Of a DNA stretch of 64,000 bases, positions 35,575-43,469 are shown piece by piece (positions within the stretch are counted from its first letter, which is position 1; each line of letters opens with the position of its first letter). The DNA is from Flavobacterium sp. TR2 (lineage in GTDB: Bacteria > Bacteroidota > Bacteroidia > Flavobacteriales > Flavobacteriaceae). A program made the position numbers and the translations under genes. The stretch covers positions 3,224,001-3,288,000 of the forward strand of contig NZ_CP104307.1 of assembly GCF_025252405.1 (NCBI RefSeq), read 5' to 3'. The notes beneath the pieces are model-generated. The model made no database searches. It worked only from the letters and a program-made list of their open reading frames with translations, and was not told the DNA's origin.

Positions 35575-36390
35575 TTATTTTATAAAATCCAGAATATCAT
35601 TATTGATTGTTTCTGCCTCTGTAGTAGGCATTCCGTGAGGAAAACCAGGGTATGAAATCAATTTTCCGTTTTTTAGCAATGCTGCCGATTTTGGCGCTTG
35701 ATGATAAGGCACAATCTGATCATCTTCTCCGTGCAATACGAGAACCGGAATATCCAAACTTTTAAGATCTTCTCTAAAATCGGTTTCTGAGAAAGCCTTA
35801 ATTCCTTCATAATGTGCTAAAACAGACCCCATCATTCCTTGGCGCCACCAATTTTGCTTAATGCCTTCTTGAACTGTTTGCCCTTCGCGATTCCATCCAT
35901 AAAAAGGAATAGGAAAATCATAGAAATACTGCGATCTGGTAAAACCTGTTCCTTTTCTTATTTCGTCAAAAACAGACAAAGGAACGCCTTCAGGATTTGA
36001 TTCGCTTTGAACCATAATTGGCGGTACAGCACTTATAATTACAGCTTTTGAGATGCGTCCTTTTCCATATTTTGCCGCATAGCGAATTACTTCTCCGCCT
36101 CCTGTTGAGTGCCCAACATGAATGGCATCTTTTAAATCTAGAGCTTCTACTAATTGAGCAATGTCAGAAGCATAAGTTTCCATATTGTTTCCTTCAGAAG
36201 TTTGGCTTGAACGCCCATGTCCTCTGCGATCGTGCGCAATGACTCTATATCCTTTCTGAAGAAAAAACATCATCTGCGCGTCCCAATCGTCGCTTGATAA
36301 AGGCCATCCGTGGTGAAAAACAATAGGCTGTCCTGTTCCCCAATCTTTGTAATAAATTTCTGCTCCGTCTTTTACTGTAAATGTGCTCAT
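35575..36390 (-). CDS. Alpha/beta hydrolase (non-heme haloperoxidase-like)
   Basis: A 271-residue hydrolase starting MSTFTVKDGAEIYYKDWGTG, the hallmark of the cofactor-free haloperoxidase/esterase group. The catalytic residues are Ser95 in GHSTGGG, an Asp in LHGEDDQIVPYH and a His in YPGFPHGM. The length is normal and no signal peptide is present. It is the most upstream gene of the detoxification group and has a promoter with a palindrome shared with the dioxygenase gene. The natural reaction is probably ester or perhydrolysis, not proven. Confidence 0.93.
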   Translation of the reverse strand: MSTFTVKDGAEIYYKDWGTGQPIVFHHGWPLSSDDWDAQMMFFLQKGYRVIAHDRRGHGRSSQTSEGNNMETYASDIAQLVEALDLKDAIHVGHSTGGGEVIRYAAKYGKGRISKAVIISAVPPIMVQSESNPEGVPLSVFDEIRKGTGFTRSQYFYDFPIPFYGWNREGQTVQEGIKQNWWRQGMMGSVLAHYEGIKAFSETDFREDLKSLDIPVLVLHGEDDQIVPYHQAPKSAALLKNGKLISYPGFPHGMPTTEAETINNDILDFIK

Positions 36391-36499
36391 GGTTTTTTGA
36401 TTTTAAGATTAATATTTGTTTATGCTTTTAATTTAAATTGATCTAAGGGTTTAAAATTTAAACTTAAAAGTGGTAATGCGTTTTGTTATGATTACAATG

Positions 36500-36544
36500 C
36501 AAATGTATTGCAGAGTAAAATCTGAATGGGTTAATCTAGATTAA
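36500..36544 (-). promoter_or_regulatory. Promoter of the alpha/beta hydrolase gene with upstream palindrome
   Basis: The minus-strand -7 box TACATTTG is at 36500-36507; the perfect 14-base palindrome TTAATCTAGATTAA is at 36531-36544, with a 23-base gap. The palindrome centre would lie at about -42, the position used by class II activators. Box, gap and palindrome match those at 33689-33733. Confidence 0.68.
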
Positions 36545-36764
36545 GAAGTGATTTTATGGCTGTAATAAATAATTGACGCACATTGGCTGATTAATGTTTT
36601 TGTTTGTAACTGTTTTATTTTTAAGTATTTATCAAATATATGAAGTTTTTTACTTGCAATATTTCGTTAATTTGTAATCAGTTCGTTTTTTTGAAGATGA
36701 GACAGAAAAAGTCTTTATCTGATAAAAAATGATGAATACCTTAAAATAAAAACAAAATAGTATG

Positions 36765-36772
36765 TACTTTTG
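36765..36772 (+). promoter_or_regulatory. Probable -7 box of the copper-cluster leader gene
   Basis: TACTTTTG matches TAnnTTTG. No well-spaced TTG is present; a TTA lies 21 bases upstream. If real, transcription starts near 36778, which excludes translation from the TTG at 36770 and supports the start at 36794. Confidence 0.45.
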
Positions 36773-36793
36773 CCAGCAACTATTGAACAAGCA

Positions 36794-37171
36794 TTGAAAA
36801 GGGTAATCATCATAGCGCTTTCTATTTTAATTCTGTCGCCATCTTTTGGCAGCTTGTTCGTTTACGCTTCTTTTAAAATCAATCAGAAAGAAATCGCAAA
36901 AACAATTTGTGTGCAGCGCAAGCAAGCCTTCAACAGCTGTAACGGCCGATGTGAACTTCAAAAAAGCATTAAAAAATACTCAGATAACGAACGAAAAATG
37001 CAGGATAGCCTAAAAGATAAATTAGAGCTTGTATACGTTCAAAATATTGCTGAAATAAATTTTAGCATAATTCCAGTTATCGAATCAAAAGAAAATTCTT
37101 CAATTTTGTTTGAAAAGAAGCCTATCAAGACTTCTAATCTTACTTTTCATCCTCCTCTCTACACAGTGTAA
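36794..37171 (+). CDS. Small membrane-anchored Cys-containing protein, copper-cluster leader gene
   Basis: A 125-residue protein, probably starting at the TTG at 36794 (read as MKRVIIIALSILILSPSFGS), because a promoter box covers the earlier start. One N-terminal membrane helix or signal anchor is followed by YASFKINQKEIAKTICVQRK and SCNGRCELQKSI; the ICxxR and CNGRCEL cysteines are a recurring pattern in small Bacteroidota proteins next to metal-related TonB receptors. The rest is a charged helix and a short tail. It precedes a YtkA-like lipoprotein, a TonB receptor and MbnP/MbnH-like genes. A metal-binding or chaperone role is inferred from the cysteines and context. Confidence 0.68.
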   Translation: MKRVIIIALSILILSPSFGSLFVYASFKINQKEIAKTICVQRKQAFNSCNGRCELQKSIKKYSDNERKMQDSLKDKLELVYVQNIAEINFSIIPVIESKENSSILFEKKPIKTSNLTFHPPLYTV

Positions 37172-37501
37172 GGATTTAAATTCGGTTACTTTATAAATTC
37201 CAATTTTTATCCCATTCTCGAGGCATCGGGAGGGACAAATTCAAATGCTGAAATTTGAAATTTCAAAATGTTTTGTTGGCGCTTTTTTATTTGTGCTAAC
37301 ATTCTAAGTTTGAACTAAAATGGCTTAATTTATTTTCCTAAAACTGATTTTGATCTTCTCTGCAATTGAAAAGGGAAACATTTCCATTTTCATTTAAACT
37401 GCCTTTTTTTGGCTAATTCACAGCATTTTGTCTTCTATTTTGATATTCAAAAATTTATGTCAAAGCGCTATATTTTAAAACGTTTTTTATAACATCATCA
37501 A
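37172..37501. other. Intergenic region before the YtkA-like lipoprotein gene
   Basis: It contains a 14-base perfect palindrome, TTTGAAATTTCAAA, at 37254-37267 and an imperfect inverted repeat at 37211-37235. No promoter box matching consensus is obvious. No gene was found. Confidence 0.35.
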
Positions 37502-38425
37502 ATGAAATCTTTTAATTTTTGGATAATTGCACTATTGTTTGCGGTTACTTCCTGTACAATTGATAAAACAGATTACGAAGCTGAAACCGGTTCTGAAGTT
37601 CCTGAAAGTTACGAATTTAAAGAAGCGACTTCGTTTACTAGCGGTAATTATAAAATAACTATAGATGCCCTAAACGGAACATTTTATAAGGGCTATAATG
37701 AGCTTCATTTAAAAATTGTAAATACTCAAAATAATCAGGAAGTGACTTCGTCTGCGGTAACTTTTCTGCCTATTCTGAGCAATGCTGACGGAAGCAAAAG
37801 TTCCTGTCCGCATGAGTATAATGTGGCGTACGATACTGCCAATAAATACTACAGCGGTTATTCTGTTTTTACTGCCGAAAGTTCTACTACTGCAAGCTGG
37901 AAATTGTACATCAGTTTTACGGCTGATAATCAGAAATATGAGATCAATAAAGATGTTACAGTTGCGCAGCAAACCAATAAAAATCTGAACATGACCGCCT
38001 TTGCAGGAAATGATGGCGAACAATATATTATTGCATTGATTTCGCCTCAGAAGCCTACAGTTTCAGAAAATCCGCTTGTGGCTGGGGTTTACAAATACAA
38101 CAAGCCAACAGTTTCTGCCGGAATTTTTCCAGATCCAACGCAGTTCTCGTATTCAGAAGTTGCGGGATATACTTTAAAGTTAGATCCTAGAATGCCAGAA
38201 CCTTCAATGGGAAATCATTCTTCGCCAAATAACAAAGATTTGACGCAAGGAAATGACGGTTTGTATCATGGGGTGGTCAATTATACGATGACGGGAAATT
38301 GGACATTGAATTTAATTATGATGAATCAAAATGGTTTAATCGTAAAAGGAACCGTAGTTCCAACTGATCATACGCCAGGCGTAGCAGGCGTGAAAAGCGA
38401 ACTATATATTGATACTTTATTTTAA
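37502..38425 (+). CDS. YtkA-like-domain lipoprotein, probable copper-handling
   Basis: A 307-residue lipoprotein with lipobox AVTSC (Cys18). It appears to hold two related beta-sandwich units: FKEATSFTSGNYKITIDALN onwards (about residues 40-145), and LDPRMPEPSMGNHSSP to GNWTLNLIMMNQNGLIVKGT (about 225-285). The second has the Met/His-containing PxMGxHSS loop of YtkA/FixH-like domains, which are linked to copper delivery. It ends four bases before the TonB receptor start. The role as periplasmic or surface metal-binding partner of that receptor is inferred from motif and context. Confidence 0.78.
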   Translation: MKSFNFWIIALLFAVTSCTIDKTDYEAETGSEVPESYEFKEATSFTSGNYKITIDALNGTFYKGYNELHLKIVNTQNNQEVTSSAVTFLPILSNADGSKSSCPHEYNVAYDTANKYYSGYSVFTAESSTTASWKLYISFTADNQKYEINKDVTVAQQTNKNLNMTAFAGNDGEQYIIALISPQKPTVSENPLVAGVYKYNKPTVSAGIFPDPTQFSYSEVAGYTLKLDPRMPEPSMGNHSSPNNKDLTQGNDGLYHGVVNYTMTGNWTLNLIMMNQNGLIVKGTVVPTDHTPGVAGVKSELYIDTLF

Positions 38426-38429
38426 TAAC

Positions 38430-40409
38430 ATGAAATATATTATAATGCTGCTTTTTTTAGGAATGTCTGTCACAGCTCAAAATCAGCACGCACATCACGA
38501 CAGCATAAAAAACTTAGAAGAAGTAACAGTCAAAAATGCGGCGAAAAAGAAAATTGAGACTGAGATGAAAATGGCAGTTTCTGTTGATGAATTTTTGTCT
38601 TCATCAGAAAATATCAGTTTTATAAAACGTGGAGCCTATGCTTGGGAGCCTTTATTGAACAATATGAGCACCGAACGTTCTACGGTTACTATTGACGGAA
38701 TGCACGTTTTTGGCGCTTGTACCGATAAAATGGATCCCATTACGTCTTATGTGGAAAGCAATAATCTAGCGGCAATCGACATTAAATCGGGACAGGAAGG
38801 AAGCCTTCATGGTTCGACAATTGCAGGAAGCATCGATTTAAGAAGAAAAAGTACGCCATTTGGACTTCAAAAGAAATGGAATGGAGCCTATCAGACAGGA
38901 TTTGAGTTTAATAATAAACAATTTTTCAATTTAGGAAACATCTCTTATTCGGGAACTAAATTTGTTGCAGACGGAAGCATTTCGTACCGTACTGCAGACA
39001 ATTATTATGACGGTAATAACGATGAAGTAAAACATTCGCAATACAATAAATTCAATACTTCATTAGGATTGGCCTATAAAACCAGCGATTTATCGTCTTT
39101 AAGGTTAGATGCTATTTTTGATGTGGCAAAAAATGTAGGCTATCCTGCCTTGCCAATGGATTTGTGGCTTTCGCGAGCGCTTATCACTTCGGCTACTTAT
39201 AAGCAATTGTTTGAAGAAGGGCTGGTTAGAGCGGTAGATACAAAAGTATATTTTAATGCCATTGAGCATTATATGGATGATACTACACGCCCTGAAAATT
39301 TGGTTCACATGGATATGCCAGGCTGGAGCACAACCTACGGATTGGTTTCTAAAGCCAATTTGAGAAAAAATAATTATTCGTCTGAAATTCAGTTGAATGC
39401 CTACAATAATTTGTCGATTGCAGAAATGCGTATGTATCCGCAGGATCGAAGCGAGAGAACCATGTTTGCCTATAGCTGGCCTTGGGTAACGACTCGTTTT
39501 GCAGGACTTTCTATGAATAATTCTTGGGAACTTTCGGAGAAAAGCACGGTGAATTTAGGGGGCTCTTTGGGAGTAAATTACAATTACTCTAAATACATTG
39601 AGTTTAATTGGATTTTTCATCCGGGAGCGCCTCAGGAAAAAACGAGATTTCTGCCAAGTTTAAATGCCAGCTATCAGTTAAATATAGATCAGTTTAATTT
39701 TTCAGTAGGAACGGGTTACGGACATAGAGCGCCTTCTGTTTCTGAAGGTTACGGTTACTACATTTACAATAGTTTTGACCGTTACGACTATATCGGTGAT
39801 CCTAATCTGAAAAATGAAATTTCGTATGAAGGAAATGCAAGTGCAGGCTTTAAAACGGAAAGATTAAGCATTCAGGGAAAAATAAACTATTTCTACATTG
39901 ATAATTATATTATTGGTAAAATCTTGAGTTTAGGAAGTCCGATGAATTACCAGTCGGTTGGTGTAAAAGGATATACTTCATTAGATTATGCTACGCTTTT
40001 GAATATGTCGGCGAATGTAAGCTACGATATTTTGGAACATTTGCATTGGAAAGGAACGCTGACGTATGCCCGAGGAATGGATAACAAAGGAGGAAATCTG
40101 CCTTTTATCCGCCCGTTGAGTTATCTGACGTCGCTTCATTATATGTATAAGAATTTCGGCGTCCAGACTTCTGTAAATGGCGATTTTGAGCAGGTTAATT
40201 ACAGTCCTGAATATGGAGAAGATTTGACAGCGGCTTATGCGATTTGGAATATTTCTGCCGATTATTCTTTTAAAATCAATAAAGTGAGAAGCACCATACA
40301 AATTGGAGCTGAGAATATACTAAACGAATATTACAGCACGTATGCTGACTGGGGAAATATCCCGAGAATGGGACGTAATATTTTCACGTCTTTAAAATTG
40401 AATTTCTAA
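38430..40409 (+). CDS. TonB-dependent outer-membrane receptor (probable metal or metallophore uptake)
   Basis: A 659-residue receptor starting at the ATG at 38430; an upstream start would overlap the lipoprotein gene. A signal peptide MKYIIMLLFLGMSVTAQ is followed directly by a His-rich NQHAHHD, a possible metal-binding N-terminus. The plug domain covers about residues 30-150 (ERSTVTIDGMHVFGACTDKM), then the beta-barrel, ending NIFTSLKLNF with terminal Phe as in outer-membrane proteins. It lacks the N-terminal SusC carboxypeptidase-like domain, so it is not a glycan receptor. Neighbours with YtkA-, MbnP- and MbnH-like features point to copper. Confidence 0.9.
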   Translation: MKYIIMLLFLGMSVTAQNQHAHHDSIKNLEEVTVKNAAKKKIETEMKMAVSVDEFLSSSENISFIKRGAYAWEPLLNNMSTERSTVTIDGMHVFGACTDKMDPITSYVESNNLAAIDIKSGQEGSLHGSTIAGSIDLRRKSTPFGLQKKWNGAYQTGFEFNNKQFFNLGNISYSGTKFVADGSISYRTADNYYDGNNDEVKHSQYNKFNTSLGLAYKTSDLSSLRLDAIFDVAKNVGYPALPMDLWLSRALITSATYKQLFEEGLVRAVDTKVYFNAIEHYMDDTTRPENLVHMDMPGWSTTYGLVSKANLRKNNYSSEIQLNAYNNLSIAEMRMYPQDRSERTMFAYSWPWVTTRFAGLSMNNSWELSEKSTVNLGGSLGVNYNYSKYIEFNWIFHPGAPQEKTRFLPSLNASYQLNIDQFNFSVGTGYGHRAPSVSEGYGYYIYNSFDRYDYIGDPNLKNEISYEGNASAGFKTERLSIQGKINYFYIDNYIIGKILSLGSPMNYQSVGVKGYTSLDYATLLNMSANVSYDILEHLHWKGTLTYARGMDNKGGNLPFIRPLSYLTSLHYMYKNFGVQTSVNGDFEQVNYSPEYGEDLTAAYAIWNISADYSFKINKVRSTIQIGAENILNEYYSTYADWGNIPRMGRNIFTSLKLNF

Positions 40410-40453
40410 TCAGAAAGATATCAAAATAAAACACAATAAAATAAAATCACAAA

Positions 40454-41320
40454 ATGGAAACTTTAAAAAAATACCTTTTATTATCTGCTGCGGCATTAAC
40501 ATTAGCATCATGTTCAAGCGATGACAACACTCCTGCGGCAAACAACCTAACGCTGGAATTCAATAACACCTTCAAAGACAAGACAATTGTCTTAGGCGAT
40601 GCGACTTCGGCTTCGGCAACAGCAAATACTTCTGCAGCTGGACAAATTCACCATTTTTCTGAGGTAAAATACGTAATCAGCAATATCCGACTTATAAAAG
40701 ACGATGGAAGCGAAGTGCCTTATAACGTAAATGACTTAGACAAAGGGGCAACAGTAATCGATCAGGCAAAAACGGCTTCTTTGAGTTATGTTTTGAGCAA
40801 TGTTCCATCTGCAACCTACAAGCAGATTAAATTTGGTTTGGGTATCAAAACAGAGCAAAATACTCTAGATCAGACAAGATTTCCTAAATTTTATGCCGCA
40901 GCGAGAGCAAATGATACCGAAATGATGTGGGAGTGGGGAACAGGTTACCGTTTTACAAAAGTAGAAGGGTTTTATGATGCTGATAATAAAGTAATGTCTA
41001 TTCACACAGGAAGCACTGTAGCTGGAAAAGAAGGCGCGTATACGCAAGGTGTAAATGCCTATAGAGACATTACATTAAGCCTTACGACAAATGCAGTAGT
41101 AGGAAGCAAAGCTCCAAAAATCAAAATTAAAGCTGATTTTGATAAGTTATTAAGCGGAAAAATCAACACGATTACACTGTCAACTGGAACAACGATGGCA
41201 GACAATGCAACTCCAAACATTCATACCGCAGCTCAAATGGTAAAATTTGTGGATAATTTGGGAGGAAACGGAACAAATGATATTTCAGGAATGTTTTCTG
41301 TAACTAGCGTAGAGAATTAA
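40454..41320 (+). CDS. MbnP-family copper-binding lipoprotein
   Basis: A 288-residue lipoprotein (LASC, Cys20) with the MbnP build: a beta-sandwich start LTLEFNNTF, a His pair in AAGQIHHFSEVKYVISNIRL (His66/His67), and the conserved aromatic block MMWEWGTGYRF with Trp159 and Trp161. In the methanobactin-linked MbnP/MbnH pair, the di-heme enzyme converts a Trp of MbnP to kynurenine to build a copper site. The conserved Trp block and the MbnH-like gene next door make the same scheme plausible here. No methanobactin synthesis genes are visible in the window. Confidence 0.85.
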   Translation: METLKKYLLLSAAALTLASCSSDDNTPAANNLTLEFNNTFKDKTIVLGDATSASATANTSAAGQIHHFSEVKYVISNIRLIKDDGSEVPYNVNDLDKGATVIDQAKTASLSYVLSNVPSATYKQIKFGLGIKTEQNTLDQTRFPKFYAAARANDTEMMWEWGTGYRFTKVEGFYDADNKVMSIHTGSTVAGKEGAYTQGVNAYRDITLSLTTNAVVGSKAPKIKIKADFDKLLSGKINTITLSTGTTMADNATPNIHTAAQMVKFVDNLGGNGTNDISGMFSVTSVEN

Positions 41321-41341
41321 TTCGCTGATTTTAAAAAAAAT

Positions 41342-41365
41342 GCCTCCATCTTTAGGTGGAGGTTA
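41342..41365 (+). terminator. Hairpin after the MbnP gene
   Basis: A 6-7 bp stem (cctcca with tggagg) 22 bases past the stop, without a clean T run. Further small inverted repeats follow at 41383-41430. It may reduce rather than stop read-through into the MbnH gene. Confidence 0.35.
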
Positions 41366-41540
41366 ATAAAATTAGTAAAAACTAGGCTTTAGTTTAAATA
41401 TGCTAGTTTGGCTAAAGCCTATTATTTACATCTTTAGAATCCCCCTAATTAAAACTAGGGGCTATTGAAAAAAACGTTTTCAGCAGATTTACACAGATTA
41501 AATCTAACCTATTAAAAGGGCAGCTCTTAAATTTATTAAA

Positions 41541-42560
41541 ATGAAAAAAATATTTAGCTTTATCATAATCGCAATCTTTTTCACTTCTTGCAGCAGTAGT
41601 GATTCTGATGAAACTTATTTTGATAATCCTGAACTTTCATTGCATATTCCGACTGATTTTCCAGAGGTAAACAGTTATGTGAGTTTGAACAAGCCTACAA
41701 AATATGGCGCAGAATTAGGAGAAAAGCTTTTCTCAGATAAAAGATTTAGTAAAGACAATACGATTTCATGCTCAAGTTGCCATATTCAAGGAAATGCGTT
41801 TGCAGATCATAATGCGCGAGCAATTGGCATTGAAGGCAGAGTCGGACTTAGAAATGCGCCGCCACTACAGAATTTGATGTTTTTGAAGTTTTTTAATTGG
41901 GATGGAAGCAGACTGCAGCTAGAGACGCAGCCGCTTGTTCCTATTATTACTCATGAAGAAATGGATTCTTCGATTTTGGAAGTGATCGGAAAAATTAAAG
42001 ACGATGCCTCTTATAAAGAATTAGTTAAAAAAGCTTTTGGAGATCAGGAAATTACCGCTGACAGGATTTATAAAAGCATTGCACAGTTTGAATATACCCT
42101 GATTTCAGCTAACAGCAAATACGATAAAGTAAAACGTAATCAAGGCCAATCGTTTACTGAAAGCGAGGCGGCAGGTTTTGCAACCTTTAAGCAAAAATGC
42201 GCAAGCTGTCATAGCACCGAATTGTTTACAGATCAAAGTTTCAGAAATATTGGCTTTCCTTTAAACACAGATTCTAACGAAGCAGGACGAGGCAGGGTTA
42301 CCGGAATTCCAGCCGATTTTATGAGTTTTAGAGTTCCGAGTTTAAGAAATGTCGAGTATACCGCGCCTTACGGCAGTTTTGGACAATTTGCAACTTTAAA
42401 ATCTGTCTTGGATTATTTTGACAATGGAGTGCTAAATGCTGAGAATCTGGACCCAATTTTTAAAAATAACGGAAACAGAATTCCGCTAACTGAACAGGAA
42501 AAAGAAAATCTAATAGCGTTTATGAAAACCTTGAGCGACAAAGAATTTACAGGAAATTAA
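41541..42560 (+). CDS. MbnH-like di-heme cytochrome c peroxidase-family lipoprotein
   Basis: A 339-residue member of the CcpA/MauG/MbnH superfamily. The signal peptide ends FFTSC (Cys17, lipoprotein). Two heme-binding motifs, CSSCH (Cys77-His81) and CASCH (Cys220-His224), are present, with the conserved FNWDGSRLQLE at about residues 118-128 and FRVPSLRNVEYTAPYGSFG at about 263-281. Next to an MbnP-family gene the likely role is Trp oxidation of that protein rather than simple peroxide removal, but peroxidase activity cannot be excluded from sequence. Confidence 0.9.
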   Translation: MKKIFSFIIIAIFFTSCSSSDSDETYFDNPELSLHIPTDFPEVNSYVSLNKPTKYGAELGEKLFSDKRFSKDNTISCSSCHIQGNAFADHNARAIGIEGRVGLRNAPPLQNLMFLKFFNWDGSRLQLETQPLVPIITHEEMDSSILEVIGKIKDDASYKELVKKAFGDQEITADRIYKSIAQFEYTLISANSKYDKVKRNQGQSFTESEAAGFATFKQKCASCHSTELFTDQSFRNIGFPLNTDSNEAGRGRVTGIPADFMSFRVPSLRNVEYTAPYGSFGQFATLKSVLDYFDNGVLNAENLDPIFKNNGNRIPLTEQEKENLIAFMKTLSDKEFTGN

Positions 42561-42733
42561 TGTGTAAAGTGTTGATTTTACTGGTATTTGGCATTTCTTT
42601 TTTATGAAAAAAAAATGTTCACAATATGTTGATAAATAATGCGTTGCAGATAGTGTTAAAATCTGATTTCGATAGATTAAATGTTTTAAATTTAGTAACT
42701 GAATGATAGTTAATTATTTAAAAGTATTTGAAT

Positions 42734-42982
42734 ATGGAAAGAGCTATAAAATTACAGGTTCGCAAAGAACTTGACGGGAAGCAGCAGCTAAATGTAATTA
42801 AGCTAAAGGGCAGTTTAATCACTAAAGGCTACACAGAAATTATCCATATTAGCGATAAGGACGATGAATTTTACATCAACTCATTTGCAACCAGAACAGA
42901 GGCAAGCAATGAAGTAAAAGAATTTATTTTAGATTTTATAAACAAAGAAAATTTAAGCAATACAATTAGTGTTCTAGCATAA
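42734..42982 (+). CDS. Small conserved-looking protein of unknown function
   Basis: An 82-residue soluble protein starting at the ATG at 42734 (MERAIKLQVRKELDGKQQLN); a TTG six bases earlier is ignored. It alternates short beta-like stretches (LNVIKLKGSLITKGYTEIIH) with a C-terminal helix (EASNEVKEFILDFINK). It has no signal peptide or recognised motif and stands alone between the MbnH-like gene and a small minus-strand gene. Composition is normal for the genome, so I take it as real. Confidence 0.65.
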   Translation: MERAIKLQVRKELDGKQQLNVIKLKGSLITKGYTEIIHISDKDDEFYINSFATRTEASNEVKEFILDFINKENLSNTISVLA

Positions 42983-43021
42983 TAGTTTGTTAGATGCCAC
43001 AATTGTAATGCTTAAAAAAGT

Positions 43022-43225
43022 TTAAACTGCATTTGTAAAACTTGTATTTTGATCCAGATAAAGAGGCTGATCTTTTAAGGCGTCATCTGGTTTCTCATCC
43101 CAATCTCCCCAATCTCCAATATAAGTTTTACGAAATATTAATTCGTTATTATCACCATTACAAACCAAAGTTCGGTCTGGACAGGTTTCATTGTTTGGAC
43201 TGAAATTCATTTGTAAATTTTTCAT
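43022..43225 (-). CDS. Small acidic protein of unknown function
   Basis: A 67-residue frame beginning MKNLQMNFSPNNETCPDRTL, rich in Asp and Asn, with a Trp-rich motif YIGDWGDWDEKPDD. It has two cysteines (TCPDRTLVCN) and no signal peptide. I know no function. It is the only frame in this 250-base minus-strand stretch, and its start is preceded by an AT-rich spacer. Confidence 0.5.
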   Translation of the reverse strand: MKNLQMNFSPNNETCPDRTLVCNGDNNELIFRKTYIGDWGDWDEKPDDALKDQPLYLDQNTSFTNAV

Positions 43226-43352
43226 GACGTAATTGTTTATAATTGTTTGTAAATGAGATTATAAAATTAAAAATATGCGGTTAGATTTAGTTATAAAATA
43301 ATATTAAATTATTGTTTAATTTGCATATAATAGGTTGAAAATTAATGTTATA

Positions 43353-43386
43353 AAAAAATGCTAACCAATTTTGATTAGCATTTTTT
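43353..43386. terminator. Bidirectional terminator
   Basis: A 12-bp stem aaaaaatgctaa/ttagcatttttt (43353-43364 with 43375-43386) around a 10-base loop, with T runs on both strands. On the minus strand it would end the monooxygenase transcript. Confidence 0.75.
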
Positions 43387-43406
43387 ATGGAGTTTTAATC
43401 TTTCCT

Positions 43407-43469
43407 CTTCAATCTTCAATCTTCAATCTTCAATCTTCAATCTTCAATCTTCAATCTTCAATCTTCAAT
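43407..43469. repeat. Heptamer microsatellite, nine copies
   Basis: Nine perfect tandem copies of cttcaat. The last copies overlap the 3' end of the monooxygenase gene, whose stop codon (43458-43460) and final residues IED are encoded by the repeat. Changes in copy number would not alter the protein, because the stop is reached within the first nine bases from the gene side. Confidence 0.9.

Noticed and set aside
36770..36793. A TTG start eight codons upstream for the small copper-cluster protein
   Set aside because: It overlaps a TAnnTTTG box, so it would not be transcribed; the TTG at 36794 gives a normal signal-anchor start.
36794..42560. A complete methanobactin biosynthesis locus
   Set aside because: No precursor peptide or MbnB/MbnC-type genes are visible; only the MbnP/MbnH-like pair and uptake genes are present.
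43407..43469. Phase variation of the monooxygenase by the heptamer repeat
   Set aside because: The stop codon is reached within the first repeat bases from the gene side, so copy number cannot change the reading frame of the protein.
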